A stretch of DNA of 64,000 nucleotides from Caldilineaceae bacterium (GCA_019637685.1 JAHBVF010000018.1:1-64000); one strand, 5' to 3'. Shown: positions 18,091-27,087, counted from the stretch's first letter. The notes: generated by a model from the sequence alone, not told the origin. Numbers and translations: made by a program.

Positions 18091-18204
18091 GAACACGGAT
18101 GACACGGATTGAGCGGAGGAACGCGGACAAGAGAGGACGCAGAAACAGTAGATTTCCGCAGATTAAATCCGTATGCATCCGTCCTTTCCGCGTCATCCGC
18201 GTTC
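18091..18204. repeat. Inverted-repeat element between amidase and dehydrogenase genes
   Basis: Ends are GAACACGGATGACACGGA (18091-18108) and, inverted, GAACGCGGATGACGCGGA (ending 18204), an 18-bp match with 2 mismatches. The interior is an irregular mix of CGGAT/GCGGA words. Confidence 0.65.
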
Positions 18205-18210
18205 TATGTT

Positions 18211-19644
18211 TTAATTCCTGTCTGTCAGTATAGACGGGCGACGGTCGCCAGTGCGGGTGGCCTGCTCGAAGGCGTGGGCCAGTTGCAGCACGCCGAAATC
18301 GTCCTGGTGGCGGCCCACAATCTGCACGCCCACAGGCAGCCCTTCCGGGGTGAATCCACAGGGCACGGATATGGCCGGGTGGCCGGTGACGGTAATGTAA
18401 TAGCAGGACTTCATCCAGTCGATGTACGTCTCCATTGCCACCACCCCCGCGCCCGTATCGATTTCGGTGATATATTCCTGATCTACCGAAAAAGGCGGGA
18501 CCTGATTGACGGGCAGGACCAGAAATTCGTATTCCTGCATAAAATCGTGCATGCGCTGGAAAAGTGCCGTGCGCTTCTGCTCGGCCCGGCTGATCTGCGG
18601 GCCAGTCAACCGCTCGCCCTCCTCCACATTCCAGATGACCGTATCCTTCATTTCAGCGCGGTGTCTCTTCATCAGTTCCCCATAGCCCAGATGGAAACGC
18701 CAGGCCCGCCAGACTTTGAAGGCTTCGTCCGCGCCGCTGTAGTCGGGCGTGGCTTCGTCCACATCACAGCCCAGATCGCCAAAGACCGACAGTTTCCCGG
18801 CAATGGCCGCGGTCACCCGCGGGTCCACCGGCAGGTCGCCCAGATTCGGACTGTAGGCGATGCGGGTGCCCGCGAAGTCCCGTTCCAGCGGGCGATTGAA
18901 GAGACTGCCCGGCTCGACGATAGAAATGGGAGAACGGGCATCCGGCCCGGCCATCACCGATAGCTGAAAGGCCACGTCCTGCACGCTGCGGCCCATCGGC
19001 CCTTGCAGGGAAATACCAAACCAGCCCACGGGATTGGGGACGACCGGAACCCTTCCCGGCGAAGGGCGAAAGCCGACCACATTGCAGAAGTTGGCCGGGT
19101 TGCGCAGGGAACCGCCCATATCGCTGCCGTCGGCCAGAGGGGTCATCCCGCAGGCCAGGGCCACGGCCTGTCCGCCGCTGCTGCCGCCGCAGGTTTTGGA
19201 GAGATCGTAGGGGTTGCGGGTGACGCCGAAAACTTTGTTGAAGCTCTGGGAACCTGCGCCGAATTCCGGCACATTCGTCTTGCCCAGGGGAATCGCGCCA
19301 GCCCGGTGCGCCCGTTCGATGAGCAGGCTGCTGCGCGCGGGCACATTGTCCCGGAAGATAGGCGAGCCAAAGGTGGTGCGGATGCCCGCGGTCTCATTGG
19401 TGTCCTTGTGCAGCATCGGCAGGCCGTGGAACGGACCCACGGCTTCGCCCCGGTCCAGCGCGGCGTCCGCGGCTTTGGCCTGCTCCAGCGCCTGTTCCGG
19501 CAGAAAAGTGACGACTGCATTCAGGGCCGGGTTCACCCGTTCGATCTGGGCGATGTGGGCCTCCATCACCTCCACCGCAGAAAGTTCGCGCGCCTGGATG
19601 CGCTGGGCCAATTCAGTGGCGGAGAGAAAACAGATGTCAGACAT
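18211..19644 (-). CDS. Amidase signature family amidase
   Basis: A 477-residue amide hydrolase. The Ser-cisSer-Lys machinery is visible: Lys80 (LHKDT), the Gly/Ser loop 'CGGSSGGQA' with the cis-Ser, and 'GSDMGGSLRNPA' with the nucleophilic Ser. No GatB/GatC genes are nearby, and the sequence lacks GatA-specific context, so a stand-alone amidase acting on small amides is more likely than a tRNA amidotransferase subunit. AGAAGGAAAT precedes the ATG. Confidence 0.93.
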   Translation of the reverse strand: MSDICFLSATELAQRIQARELSAVEVMEAHIAQIERVNPALNAVVTFLPEQALEQAKAADAALDRGEAVGPFHGLPMLHKDTNETAGIRTTFGSPIFRDNVPARSSLLIERAHRAGAIPLGKTNVPEFGAGSQSFNKVFGVTRNPYDLSKTCGGSSGGQAVALACGMTPLADGSDMGGSLRNPANFCNVVGFRPSPGRVPVVPNPVGWFGISLQGPMGRSVQDVAFQLSVMAGPDARSPISIVEPGSLFNRPLERDFAGTRIAYSPNLGDLPVDPRVTAAIAGKLSVFGDLGCDVDEATPDYSGADEAFKVWRAWRFHLGYGELMKRHRAEMKDTVIWNVEEGERLTGPQISRAEQKRTALFQRMHDFMQEYEFLVLPVNQVPPFSVDQEYITEIDTGAGVVAMETYIDWMKSCYYITVTGHPAISVPCGFTPEGLPVGVQIVGRHQDDFGVLQLAHAFEQATRTGDRRPSILTDRN

Positions 19645-19744
19645 TGGGCGATTTCCTTCTGTGTGGGTGACGGGTGGGGAATAGACAACAGTGGCGGACA
19701 GGATACGGCGGAATACGGGATTGTTCCCTCTTTCACCTATGGAT

Positions 19745-20302
19745 TCAGGCAGGTCTTCCCTGAAATGCTTGCATCACCCGCTCGGCCTGGCCTATGTGCA
19801 GACGGTCGTGATAGACAAGAATTTTCAGGCAGTCGCCCAGGTTGAAGCGGACGAACTTTTCGATGGGAACAGGCGTGCCGCACAGGTCAATATCAGCCAC
19901 AGCGTCCAGGGTTTCCAGCAGTTCCGTCTGCTTGACCAAATAGCGATTCAGGACATCTCGTCTCAGCCTTTCCCCCGCGGGTGTGATGGCCGGCACGGTG
20001 GGAAAGCTGTACTTGGGGTTGAAGGCAAAGTGCATATAAATGCGTCCCCAGAAAGAAGGGGCATAGCTGTCTTCTGCCGGATTGGCCGGGCGGCGTTGGG
20101 CCAATCCACCCTGAATTTTGGGCGCGTAGTAGTCGTGGGTCAGGTTCAGATGATCGAAGCATTGGAGGACGTTCCACTCGCCTGGCTTGGGCTGCCAGGT
20201 GAATTGGGCGTCGTCCAGTTCCAGAAAGACGGATGTCACCTGTTCCGCGTGTTCGTGGATGCGGGAACGCAGATCGGCCAGAAAGTCGGGTTTGGGGGTC
20301 AT
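19745..20302 (-). CDS. DinB superfamily protein
   Basis: About 185 residues with the DinB metal-site histidines in 'CFDHLNLTHDYY' and 'VYHDRLHIGQAERVM'; the 'PKPGEWNVLQCFDHL' segment is typical of the DinB_2 subfamily. It is unrelated in detail to the DinB protein at 12.2 kb. The ATG at 20302 is preferred over a TTG 18 nt upstream, though neither has a strong ribosome binding site. Monocistronic. Confidence 0.85.
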   Translation of the reverse strand: MTPKPDFLADLRSRIHEHAEQVTSVFLELDDAQFTWQPKPGEWNVLQCFDHLNLTHDYYAPKIQGGLAQRRPANPAEDSYAPSFWGRIYMHFAFNPKYSFPTVPAITPAGERLRRDVLNRYLVKQTELLETLDAVADIDLCGTPVPIEKFVRFNLGDCLKILVYHDRLHIGQAERVMQAFQGRPA

Positions 20303-20578
20303 TTTTGTCTGTCTACAATTCAATGGCTATGCATGCGGTTCCGCTGTAGGCCCCAGATAATCAGCAGGCCAGCCGTCAAGACCTTTGGACTCATTCATTG
20401 CACCTCGTGTATTCTATCACATATTGAATATCCGGTGGGCCGAAGGGTTTTCACTATACGGCGCACTACGAAATCGCGCAAGGCGACAATTCAGATCAGA
20501 AACCTTTCCTACCCCGGCCTCGTATTGTCCTTTGAACACAATGCAAAGAGATTGCATCACACACAGGAGAATCGAAGG

Positions 20579-20902
20579 ATGAAAAAGCGACTGACACGCA
20601 GTACCAGCGACAAAATGATTGAAGGCGTCTGTGGCGGTCTGGGAGAGTATTTCGATATTGACCCAACAATTGTCCGATTGATCTTTGCCGCGGGTCTGGT
20701 CTTTGGTTTTGGCAGCTTTGGCGTGCTCTATCTGCTGATGTGGGCCGTGGTGCCCAAGGCTGACACCGCGGAGTCAGAACCCAAATCAGTGTTTGAATCG
20801 GGCGTTCAGCAAGTGGCGGAGGCAAGCCGGGAAGTGGTGGATGCTGTGAAAAAGCAGGTGGCCGGGTCGGATGAAAGCAAAGGCACGGATTCCACAGGCT
20901 GA
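20579..20902 (+). CDS. PspC domain membrane protein
   Basis: A 107-residue phage-shock-protein-C-type inner-membrane protein. 'RLTRSTSDKMIEGVCGGLGEYFDIDPTIVRLIF' (motif span) is the canonical PspC N-terminus, followed by a single span ('AAGLVFGFGSFGVLYLLMWAVVP') and a charged C-terminal tail. AGGAGA and GAAGG lie before the ATG. PspC senses or stabilises stressed membranes in other bacteria. Its position beside the SPFH/DUF2207 operon, across two strong hairpins, suggests a shared envelope theme (inference). Confidence 0.9.
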   Translation: MKKRLTRSTSDKMIEGVCGGLGEYFDIDPTIVRLIFAAGLVFGFGSFGVLYLLMWAVVPKADTAESEPKSVFESGVQQVAEASREVVDAVKKQVAGSDESKGTDSTG

Positions 20903-21050
20903 ACGAACTGCTACGGACAGGCGCTATCACAGCTTGGCTGCAATGACCCAATAATTTCTGACGTGATGCGTGGTGCGTAGTCCGTGAGCTGGTACACCCA
21001 CCACATACCACAAAACGCATAGGCGCATTTACGCTGCACCGTACTATCCA

Positions 21051-21101
21051 GACAAACACGAAGGGTGGGTTCGGAAACCGAACCCACCCTTCGTGTTTGT
21101 C
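21051..21101. terminator. Perfect 24-bp hairpin between convergent genes
   Basis: Left arm 21051-21074 and right arm 21078-21101 are perfectly complementary around an AAA loop (core AAGGGTGGGTTCGG). No long T run follows, but the position after the PspC gene suits a terminator. Confidence 0.6.
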
Positions 21102-21110
21102 CAATTATTC

Positions 21111-21144
21111 CAGAAGCCCGACTTTCCGAAAAGTCGGGCTTCTG
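21111..21144. terminator. 15-bp hairpin at the end of the SPFH operon
   Basis: CAGAAGCCCGACTTT (21111-21125) pairs with AAAGTCGGGCTTCTG (21130-21144). It lies 5 bp beyond the stop of the SPFH gene and probably terminates the minus-strand operon. Confidence 0.65.
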
Positions 21145-21149
21145 TTTCA

Positions 21150-22217
21150 TCAACTGGCCAGAAAGCCGTCAATCGCACTTTTGCTGATGCGGTACTGGCT
21201 GCCGATCTTCTTGGCCGGAATCGAGCCGTCGTCGATCAGCGCCTGAATATCCGCGCTGCCCACCTTCAGATAGGCCGCGGCCTCGTCCAGCGTCATCACA
21301 GCGGGTGCGGCCGCGGCCGCACCTGCCGCGCCCACATTCTGTTGCTGAGTGGTCTGCGGCTGATTGGCCTGGCCCATCGCCTGGGAAATCATCCCGGCCA
21401 TGCCCATGCCCATACCCAGCCCAGCGCCCATACCCAGTCCTTCGCCGCCGCCAGAGCCTTCCTGCTGCGCGCTGTCGCCGATGGCCCGGGCTGTCTTGAA
21501 CTGCATATACGCGCTCATATCCCCAATCGCGCCCATACTGGCCCGCTCGTCGATGGCCTTGGCCGTCTCCTCGGTGGGGCTGATGGAGACAACGCGGAAT
21601 TGGCGCAGGGCAATGCCCATTGCCGAAAAATCTTCCTGCAGGTTGGCCCGCATGGCCGCGCTCAGTTCGTCAAAGAGCTTGGGCAGATCGAGAATGCTGG
21701 TCATATTTTCGCCCAGCACATCGGTCATCCGGCTGATGACGATCCCGCGCAGATAGTCGCTGATCTGCGCGGTGCGGTAGATGCCCTGGGTTCCCACAAA
21801 CTGATCCACAAAGCGCTTGGGGTCTTCCACCTGCATTGTATATTGGCCAAAGCCCCGCAGCCGCACCAGTCCCAAATCCGTATCGCGCAGGGTGATGGGT
21901 TCGGGTGTGCCCCACTTCTGGTCGGTGAACTCCCGCATATTCACAAAATAGACTTCGGCGGTGAAGATGTCCTTGCCGCTGGTTCCCAAACGCAACAGGC
22001 TGGAGAGGAACGGCAGATTGGCCGTGCTGATGGTGTGCCGACCCGGCTCGAAAGTGTCCAGGGATTTGCCATCCCGGTAGAAGACGGCCCGCTGGCTCTC
22101 CCGCACAACCACCTGGCTGCCAAAACGGAAGTCCCCCGCGCCGAGTTCGGGCTTGCGCACCACCAGATCATTTGGCCCCTGATCCGGGGCATCAATTACG
22201 TCGATAATTCGTGGCAT
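21150..22217 (-). CDS. SPFH domain protein (YdjI-like) with C-terminal HTH_17 domain
   Basis: A 355-residue protein. Residues 1-235 are an SPFH/band-7-type domain of the 'virion core'/YdjI group (start 'PRIIDVIDAPDQGPNDLVVR', then 'GSQVVVRESQRAVFYRDG' and 'FEPGRHTI'). A Gly/Met-rich segment follows (about 255-280). The last 48 residues ('MTLDEAAAYLKVGS', 'DDGSIPAKKIGSQYRISKSAIDGFL') are an excisionase/MerR-like helix-turn-helix of the HTH_17 type, where YdjI proteins usually carry a zinc ribbon. There is no membrane span. Last gene of a four-gene operon; role inferred to be membrane-stress scaffolding. Confidence 0.88.
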   Translation of the reverse strand: MPRIIDVIDAPDQGPNDLVVRKPELGAGDFRFGSQVVVRESQRAVFYRDGKSLDTFEPGRHTISTANLPFLSSLLRLGTSGKDIFTAEVYFVNMREFTDQKWGTPEPITLRDTDLGLVRLRGFGQYTMQVEDPKRFVDQFVGTQGIYRTAQISDYLRGIVISRMTDVLGENMTSILDLPKLFDELSAAMRANLQEDFSAMGIALRQFRVVSISPTEETAKAIDERASMGAIGDMSAYMQFKTARAIGDSAQQEGSGGGEGLGMGAGLGMGMGMAGMISQAMGQANQPQTTQQQNVGAAGAAAAAPAVMTLDEAAAYLKVGSADIQALIDDGSIPAKKIGSQYRISKSAIDGFLAS

Positions 22218-22283
22218 AGAAATAGTCTCCCAGTGAGGTTAGAGAGGAATTCAAAGATTGGATGTCCAATCTCTCAATCTCTG

Positions 22284-22982
22284 CTACTTGTCATCCCGAT
22301 CAAAAATCCGCTTGAAGAAGCCATCTTTTTCTTCTGACGCGTCTGCCGGTTCCGCGGCATCAGAAGAAGCAGCGCTTGTGTCTGCACTCTCCATTGATGC
22401 AGCCGCGTTGTCCGCGGCGTCCATCCACTCTTTGTCAACCACAGGCGCGGCGTCCAGCGCGTCCGGGTCCTCCACCGCTTTGTGCCGGGCATCGTAGAGC
22501 CGGTTGAGTTCGGCCAGTTTTTCGGTGAGGCTGTCGATGGCGTCGCCAATGCCGCTCTTCGCTTCTACAGCGCTGCCCAGTTCGTCCACGGCTGTCTGCA
22601 CTTCGTAGGTGCGGGCGGCCAGCCCCACATCGAAACGATGCAGTGCGTCAAGCTGATCCTCCTGAATTTTCACCGCATCCAGCAGACCGGCAAAGCCATA
22701 GCTGGCGGTCTTCACCCGGTCGGCCAGCTTCTGGACACGGGTAATCGCGCTGTCCAGATCGTCCATATAGAGCAGCCCCCCGCCTTTGAGCAATTTCTTT
22801 TGCAGGCTGTACATCCGCTGCTTTTCGCTCTCCAGTGTGCTGGCAATCGTCTGGCGCAGGCGATAGTCGGCCTCCCGGCGCAAATCCTTATCCACATAGC
22901 CCCGCACAATTGGCAGCCCTTTGAGCAGCCGTTCGATCGTGCCCATATTCTCTTTGGCTTTGTCCACAAACGGATTGGTCAT
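22284..22982 (-). CDS. Predicted coiled-coil protein of the SPFH operon
   Basis: A 232-residue, mostly alpha-helical protein without membrane spans. Residues 30-165 are rich in heptad-like Leu/Lys/Glu patterns ('LRREADYRLRQTIASTLESEKQRM', 'LTEKLAELNRLYDARHKAVE'). The C-terminal 50 residues are an acidic Ala/Ser/Asp linker ending in a basic-aromatic 'GFFKRIFDRDDK' tip. I do not recognise a named family. It sits where PspA-like helical proteins stand in comparable operons but does not look like PspA itself. AGGAGA precedes the ATG. Confidence 0.75.
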   Translation of the reverse strand: MTNPFVDKAKENMGTIERLLKGLPIVRGYVDKDLRREADYRLRQTIASTLESEKQRMYSLQKKLLKGGGLLYMDDLDSAITRVQKLADRVKTASYGFAGLLDAVKIQEDQLDALHRFDVGLAARTYEVQTAVDELGSAVEAKSGIGDAIDSLTEKLAELNRLYDARHKAVEDPDALDAAPVVDKEWMDAADNAAASMESADTSAASSDAAEPADASEEKDGFFKRIFDRDDK

Positions 22983-23040
22983 GTGATTCTCCTTGGATTC
23001 AGCATCTACGATAAGCGCAGATAGTTTGCCTTTGCGATGT

Positions 23041-23138
23041 TAAGTACACTGTAAACAAAGTTATCCGACTACAGAAGTTCGACTTTTCAGAAAAGTCGAA
23101 CTTCTACGCAAAAAAAAACTTTGTTGACGCTGCATTAA
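23041..23138. repeat. AAGTCGAACTTCT hairpin, family C, copy 1
   Basis: An imperfect palindrome with core AGAAGTTCGACTTTT/AAAAGTCGAACTTCT and outer arms TACACTGTAAACAAAGTT / AACTTTGTTGACGCTGCATTA. A second copy in the opposite orientation is at 48465-48560. It abuts a family A element. Confidence 0.8.
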
Positions 23139-23142
23139 GAAT

Positions 23143-23285
23143 GACTCTGCTGCAAAAAGCCTCTAAACTCACCGCGGAGTCGCGGGGAACACGGAGGTTC
23201 GCGGAGTTTTTCTCCTGAATCTCGCCACGTTGCCTCCGCGCCCTCTGCAACTCCGCGGTGAAATTGACCTTTTTGCAGTAGACTC
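23143..23285. repeat. Palindromic element, family A, copy 3 (full length)
   Basis: A 143-bp copy with ends GACTCTGCTGCAAAAAG and CTTTTTGCAGTAGACTC. It is the best-preserved full-length member in the window. Confidence 0.85.
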
Positions 23286-23310
23286 AAGAATGAAATAACG
23301 GAATCCGAAC

Positions 23311-23844
23311 CTACCCGGTTGCGGCCGCGGCCCGTTTGGTCAGGAAGACTTCGCTGCCGCACCAGGGACATTCGATCAGCCCTTTGCCGGCAAAGGCGAG
23401 TTCGCCGCCACAGTTGGGGCATTTTTTGCCATCGGTCAATTGCTGGCTTTCCACGCTATACAGAATGCCCTTGTCCCAGTTGATCGCGCCGCTGAACAAC
23501 TGCTTGCCCACCAGATTGCGAATCATCTCTTCTACTTCATCCGTGGGCTTCTGCAAAGCCACGACAATCTCCGAAATGCTGACCTGCCCCTGGGTCAGCA
23601 CCATATTGAGCAGTTTCTTCTCCTGCTCCACCTGCGCAAATTGGGTCTGCTCCTGGCTGCCCTGGCGCTGCAAATAGAGACCCACACCAGCCAGGGGTGC
23701 GCAGACCAGCAGCGCCACAAAAACGCCCAACACCATTCCGCCTGTGGTCGCGCCGGATGCGACAACGGTGGCCGACCAGCCGAGAAAGAGCAGAACTGCA
23801 ATGGCAATAATAATCAGGCCGACGATGCGACCGCCTCCGCGCAT
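23311..23844 (-). CDS. Membrane protein with winged-helix-like segment and C-terminal zinc ribbon
   Basis: About 177 residues. Two membrane spans occupy residues 5-55. A cytoplasmic region (about 75-125, 'LLNMVLTQGQVSISEIVVALQKPTDEVEEMIRNLVGKQLF' as a span) looks like a winged-helix or PCI-type domain. The C-terminus is a four-Cys zinc ribbon (CPNC...CPWC). GAAGGAG lies 6 nt before the ATG at 23844; the earlier in-frame ATG at 23859 has no box. A zinc-ribbon membrane partner next to an SPFH protein is reminiscent of YdjG in Bacillus; equivalence is inference. Confidence 0.8.
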   Translation of the reverse strand: MRGGGRIVGLIIIAIAVLLFLGWSATVVASGATTGGMVLGVFVALLVCAPLAGVGLYLQRQGSQEQTQFAQVEQEKKLLNMVLTQGQVSISEIVVALQKPTDEVEEMIRNLVGKQLFSGAINWDKGILYSVESQQLTDGKKCPNCGGELAFAGKGLIECPWCGSEVFLTKRAAAATG

Positions 23845-23918
23845 AACAGACTCCTTCAATTGATGGGAAGAGGATGACGACGGAAAGTGCTTTCCCTATC
23901 ATCCCATTATCTTTCTTT

Positions 23919-25895
23919 TTATCCAAACCCGCCACCACCGCCACCGCCGCCGCCGCCACCGCCGCCACCGCCGCCGGAGAAACCACCGCCGCCGCCGCTC
24001 CAGCCGCCGCCAGACGAGGACGAACTGGCTGGACGGCTGGTCATTGTGGTGCTGGCACTGGAAAGCATCGCGCCCAGCCCCGCGCTCATACTGGTGAGAC
24101 TGTTGCCCATGCCCCGGCTGGCTTCGCTCAATCCACCGCCCAGGCTGCCCCCTTCGCTGCCGGGACGCCCCAATTTGCCCAGCCCGCCGCCTGAACCCGC
24201 GGTCATGGGGCCTGTGTCACCGCTGCCGTAATACCAGCGGCGATAGGGGCCGTAGAGCGTGGGGTCGGGGATATACCAACCCGGCGCTGGCGCGTCGATC
24301 TTCTCAAATTTGCGGATGTATTCCTTGTCCACGCCGAAAGCAATGGCATAGGGCAACCAGCGATCCCAGATTTCCTTCTGCGCGTCCAAGTCCGTATAGC
24401 GATCGATGTCCTTCAGATAGCGTTTGAACGCCTGCCAGCGGGCTGAAGCCTCTGAGCCGCTGTCCGTCTTCTTGGGCATAAAGCGGGAAAGAAGCAGGAA
24501 TCCAAAAGCAGTGACACCCATTCCAAAACCCGGCAGAAAGGCTGCTGCGGTGAGATCGCCAAAAACACCCACCAGTGCGAAGGCTGCAACACCGGCCAGC
24601 CCCAGCAGCAGCACCCCCAGGCAACCGTACTGGTTGCGCACACTTTCGGGGTTGCGGACAAAAAGCTGCCGCTCGGTCACATCCGCATAGAGCGACTTCT
24701 TCAGCTTCCCGATCTTTTGATAGAACTTATTCTTCAGGTCCGAAAGCTCAACTTCCTGCTTTCGGCCAAAGACGGCTTTGAGCAACTCCTCCTCAAATGC
24801 GGTCAAAGGCACGTCGTCCCGCTCCCGGCGATAAATAAAATCGGTCGAAGTGAGAAGCCGGCCCTTTTTCTCTTCTGTGATGCTGATGGCCTTGCGCCGG
24901 GCCAAGTCCACCAGCGTGGCGATGATATCCTCCATATCCACCTGCTCGTCCAACAGCACACCGGCTACGCCAGGCGGCAGATCGTCCGGCGGTTCGGGCA
25001 GATAGTCGGCCACAATATCCACCGGCTTGTCCCGGCCCAGTTTGTACCAGAGCAAATACAGCAGGGCGGGGCCGCCAAAGAGAAAGAGCGCGCCCAGCGC
25101 GCCAAAGCCCAGCGTGGCAATCGGTCCCCACCGGTCGAGATAGGCCTGCTCGGCTTCCCGCGCGGCCACCTGCTGATCGGCCCTGGCCTGCCAACTCTGT
25201 ACAGTTCCCGCCACCACGCCGTGGGGAAACTGCACCCGCACCTCAAAGTCCTGGCCGCTGTTCAAGCGTCGGTCCAGATCAAAGACGACGGTTTTCTTCC
25301 CCTCCAGCAGAGTGGCCGAGGCAGAGTCTTTGGCATCCCGTCCATTGATATAGGCGGCCCACTCCTGAACTTCGGCAGGGACAAAGACATTCACCCGGCC
25401 ATTGAGCACAGGGAAACTGCGATCGCTGTAGATGGCCTTCCACCAAAGCTGGTCGCCGGCGTCGTAGTAACGCAGGCCGCCGTGAACAGTGTAGCTGAGT
25501 GAATAGGTCTCGGTTGTATCGCTGGCGGCAGGGAAATACCAACGGATGCCGTACTTGTAGCCGCTGTCGTCCACTGTAAACGTGTAGGGTTGGGAACCGC
25601 CAGAAACCAATTCGTAGCGGTTGCCGCTGCTGTCGGTAACAGCCCAATTGTCAGCGTAATCGAAGTTGCTGACAGGCAATTCCCGGAACCCAAAGGTAAA
25701 GCTGCCCGCGGTAAAGCGGATGCGCTGGTGTTCGGCCACATCAAACGTCCCATCGGCTTTGACGAGAATGTCCACGTCGAAGCGATCCCAGACCAACGAT
25801 TTCTCTTGGGCCTGGGCCACCAGCGGCGACGCGAGCAGACCAATCACCAGGGCGAGCAAAAGTATAGATTGGAGACGACGGATAGAAGAAGACAT
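23919..25895 (-). CDS. DUF2207 domain membrane protein with poly-glycine tail
   Basis: A 658-residue protein. A signal peptide (cleavage near AQA, residue 30) is followed by an extracytoplasmic DUF2207 domain ('[21 protein letters not shown]', 'GFRELPV', '[14 protein letters not shown]', 'QLWWKAIY'). A membrane span near 260-285 precedes a cytoplasmic part ('[32 protein letters not shown]'), two further spans near 435-480, and a tail ending in sixteen or so glycines broken by Ser, Trp and Phe. AGGAG lies 6-7 nt before the ATG. First gene of the SPFH operon. Related YciQ/DUF2207 proteins are membrane proteins of unknown function. Confidence 0.9.
   Translation of the reverse strand: MSSSIRRLQSILLLALVIGLLASPLVAQAQEKSLVWDRFDVDILVKADGTFDVAEHQRIRFTAGSFTFGFRELPVSNFDYADNWAVTDSSGNRYELVSGGSQPYTFTVDDSGYKYGIRWYFPAASDTTETYSLSYTVHGGLRYYDAGDQLWWKAIYSDRSFPVLNGRVNVFVPAEVQEWAAYINGRDAKDSASATLLEGKKTVVFDLDRRLNSGQDFEVRVQFPHGVVAGTVQSWQARADQQVAAREAEQAYLDRWGPIATLGFGALGALFLFGGPALLYLLWYKLGRDKPVDIVADYLPEPPDDLPPGVAGVLLDEQVDMEDIIATLVDLARRKAISITEEKKGRLLTSTDFIYRRERDDVPLTAFEEELLKAVFGRKQEVELSDLKNKFYQKIGKLKKSLYADVTERQLFVRNPESVRNQYGCLGVLLLGLAGVAAFALVGVFGDLTAAAFLPGFGMGVTAFGFLLLSRFMPKKTDSGSEASARWQAFKRYLKDIDRYTDLDAQKEIWDRWLPYAIAFGVDKEYIRKFEKIDAPAPGWYIPDPTLYGPYRRWYYGSGDTGPMTAGSGGGLGKLGRPGSEGGSLGGGLSEASRGMGNSLTSMSAGLGAMLSSASTTMTSRPASSSSSGGGWSGGGGGFSGGGGGGGGGGGGGGGGFG
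23930..24014. repeat. CCG-type microsatellite encoding the poly-Gly tail
   Basis: The + strand is an almost pure run of CCG/CCA triplets, encoding the Gly-rich C-terminus of the DUF2207 protein on the minus strand. Its length may vary by slippage. Confidence 0.7.
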
Positions 25896-26136
25896 CAATT
25901 CTCCTGTTTACCAAACTGGAAGTGTTTGCAAACCGGAATTATTTGTGACCCGAAATGGCCGGTCATCAGAACTATAACATCAACTGTTGCAGTATATCTG
26001 ACATTCTATCAACTAATCGACCGACTATCAATTTGTCATACAACAGATCAGGGTGCAATGCAGATTGGGGCAACTGATTCCGGGAATCGGCACCTCGCGA
26101 TCCCAACTCGCACTACACTCAACAGATCATTTCTGG

Positions 26137-26166
26137 TTGAGAGAGAGGCCAAATCTGTGCTACACT
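26137..26166 (+). promoter_or_regulatory. Promoter of rsfS
   Basis: TTGAGA (26137-26142), an 18-bp spacer and TACACT (26161-26166) lie just ahead of the ATG at 26184, giving a leader of about 12 nt that still contains AGGA. Confidence 0.6.
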
Positions 26167-26183
26167 ACGCAGGATGATATTCA

Positions 26184-26561
26184 ATGTTTCAACCAGAGGA
26201 GGAAACCCTGAACAGCAACGAATTGGCCCGACAGATTGTGGATATTATTGAAGATAAGCAAGCGACGGAGATTGTGCTGCTGGATGTCAGCGAACAGACG
26301 TCGATTGCCGGCTATTTTGTGATTGCCACCATCGATAACGAACGGCAGGGCAACGCCATTCGGGATGATCTACACGAAAAGCTCCACATACAGCACCGGG
26401 TGCGCCCGCTCAATCACGAAGGGATGCAAGAGAGCGGCGGCGGTTGGGTGCTGCTGGATTACGGGGATGTGATCCTGCATCTCTTTACAAAAGAGTCGAG
26501 GGAGTATTACAACTTGGAAGAGTTGTGGCAAAAGGCCAATGTGGTGATGAAAATTTTGTAA
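26184..26561 (+). CDS. rsfS: Ribosome silencing factor RsfS
   Basis: A 125-residue RsfS/DUF143 (Iojap) protein. It binds uL14 on the large ribosomal subunit and blocks joining with the small subunit in starvation. The family hallmark 'GGWVLLDYGDVILHLFTKESREYYNLEELW' (span) is complete. The ATG at 26184 follows AGGA by 8 nt; an internal CTG behind AGAGGAGGAAA (26208) would remove eight residues and better match family N-termini, so the start is not settled. nadD, its frequent neighbour, is not here. Confidence 0.93.
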   Translation: MFQPEEETLNSNELARQIVDIIEDKQATEIVLLDVSEQTSIAGYFVIATIDNERQGNAIRDDLHEKLHIQHRVRPLNHEGMQESGGGWVLLDYGDVILHLFTKESREYYNLEELWQKANVVMKIL

Positions 26562-26569
26562 ACCGGGAA

Positions 26570-26628
26570 AAAAGTGAGCCGGGAAACGCGGGATCGGTGA
26601 CCGATTTTGCGTTTCCCGGCTCACTTTT
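26570..26628. terminator. Bidirectional terminator between rsfS and ndk
   Basis: A 20-bp stem (AAAAGTGAGCCGGGAAACGC with GCGTTTCCCGGCTCACTTTT) flanked by A and T runs lies between the convergent genes. Confidence 0.8.
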
Positions 26629-26640
26629 CAAACGCATATT

Positions 26641-27087
26641 CTACTCAAAAATCCAAGCGTCTGTCGCTCGGCTCCATTCCACCACATCGTCCCCAAACCA
26701 AAGGGCAATCTCGCTGGCTGCTGTGTCCGGCCCATCACTGCCGTGGACCAGGTTTCGGCCAATTTCCAGGCCGAAGTCGGCGCGGATGGAACCCAATTCA
26801 GCCTCGCCGGGTTTGGTTGCTCCCAGCATTTTGCGCACCACAGGAATAGCCCCGGTGCCTTCCAGCACCAGCGCGACCACCGGGCCGCTGACGATGTATT
26901 CGATCAGCCCGGCATAGAAGGGCTTACCCTCGTGGACCGCGTAGTGTTTGCGGGCCAGATCATCGCTCACCTGCAAAAATTTCATCGCGGCAATCTTCAA
27001 CCCCCGCCGCTCAAAACGACCGACAATCTCGCCGATCAGCCCCCGCTGCACACCGTCGGGCTTAATAATGACAAATGTCCGTTCCAT
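26641..27087 (-). CDS. ndk: Nucleoside diphosphate kinase
   Basis: A 148-residue enzyme that equilibrates NTP and NDP pools through a phospho-His intermediate. The N-terminus 'MERTFVIIKPDGVQRGLIG' and the active-site His115 in 'RNLVHGSDGP' are canonical. The ATG at 27087 has GGGGAG upstream; the longer in-frame reading to 27177 is not conserved. A 7-bp GCGTCTG/CAGACGC hairpin lies in the leader. Confidence 0.96.
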   Translation of the reverse strand: MERTFVIIKPDGVQRGLIGEIVGRFERRGLKIAAMKFLQVSDDLARKHYAVHEGKPFYAGLIEYIVSGPVVALVLEGTGAIPVVRKMLGATKPGEAELGSIRADFGLEIGRNLVHGSDGPDTAASEIALWFGDDVVEWSRATDAWIFE

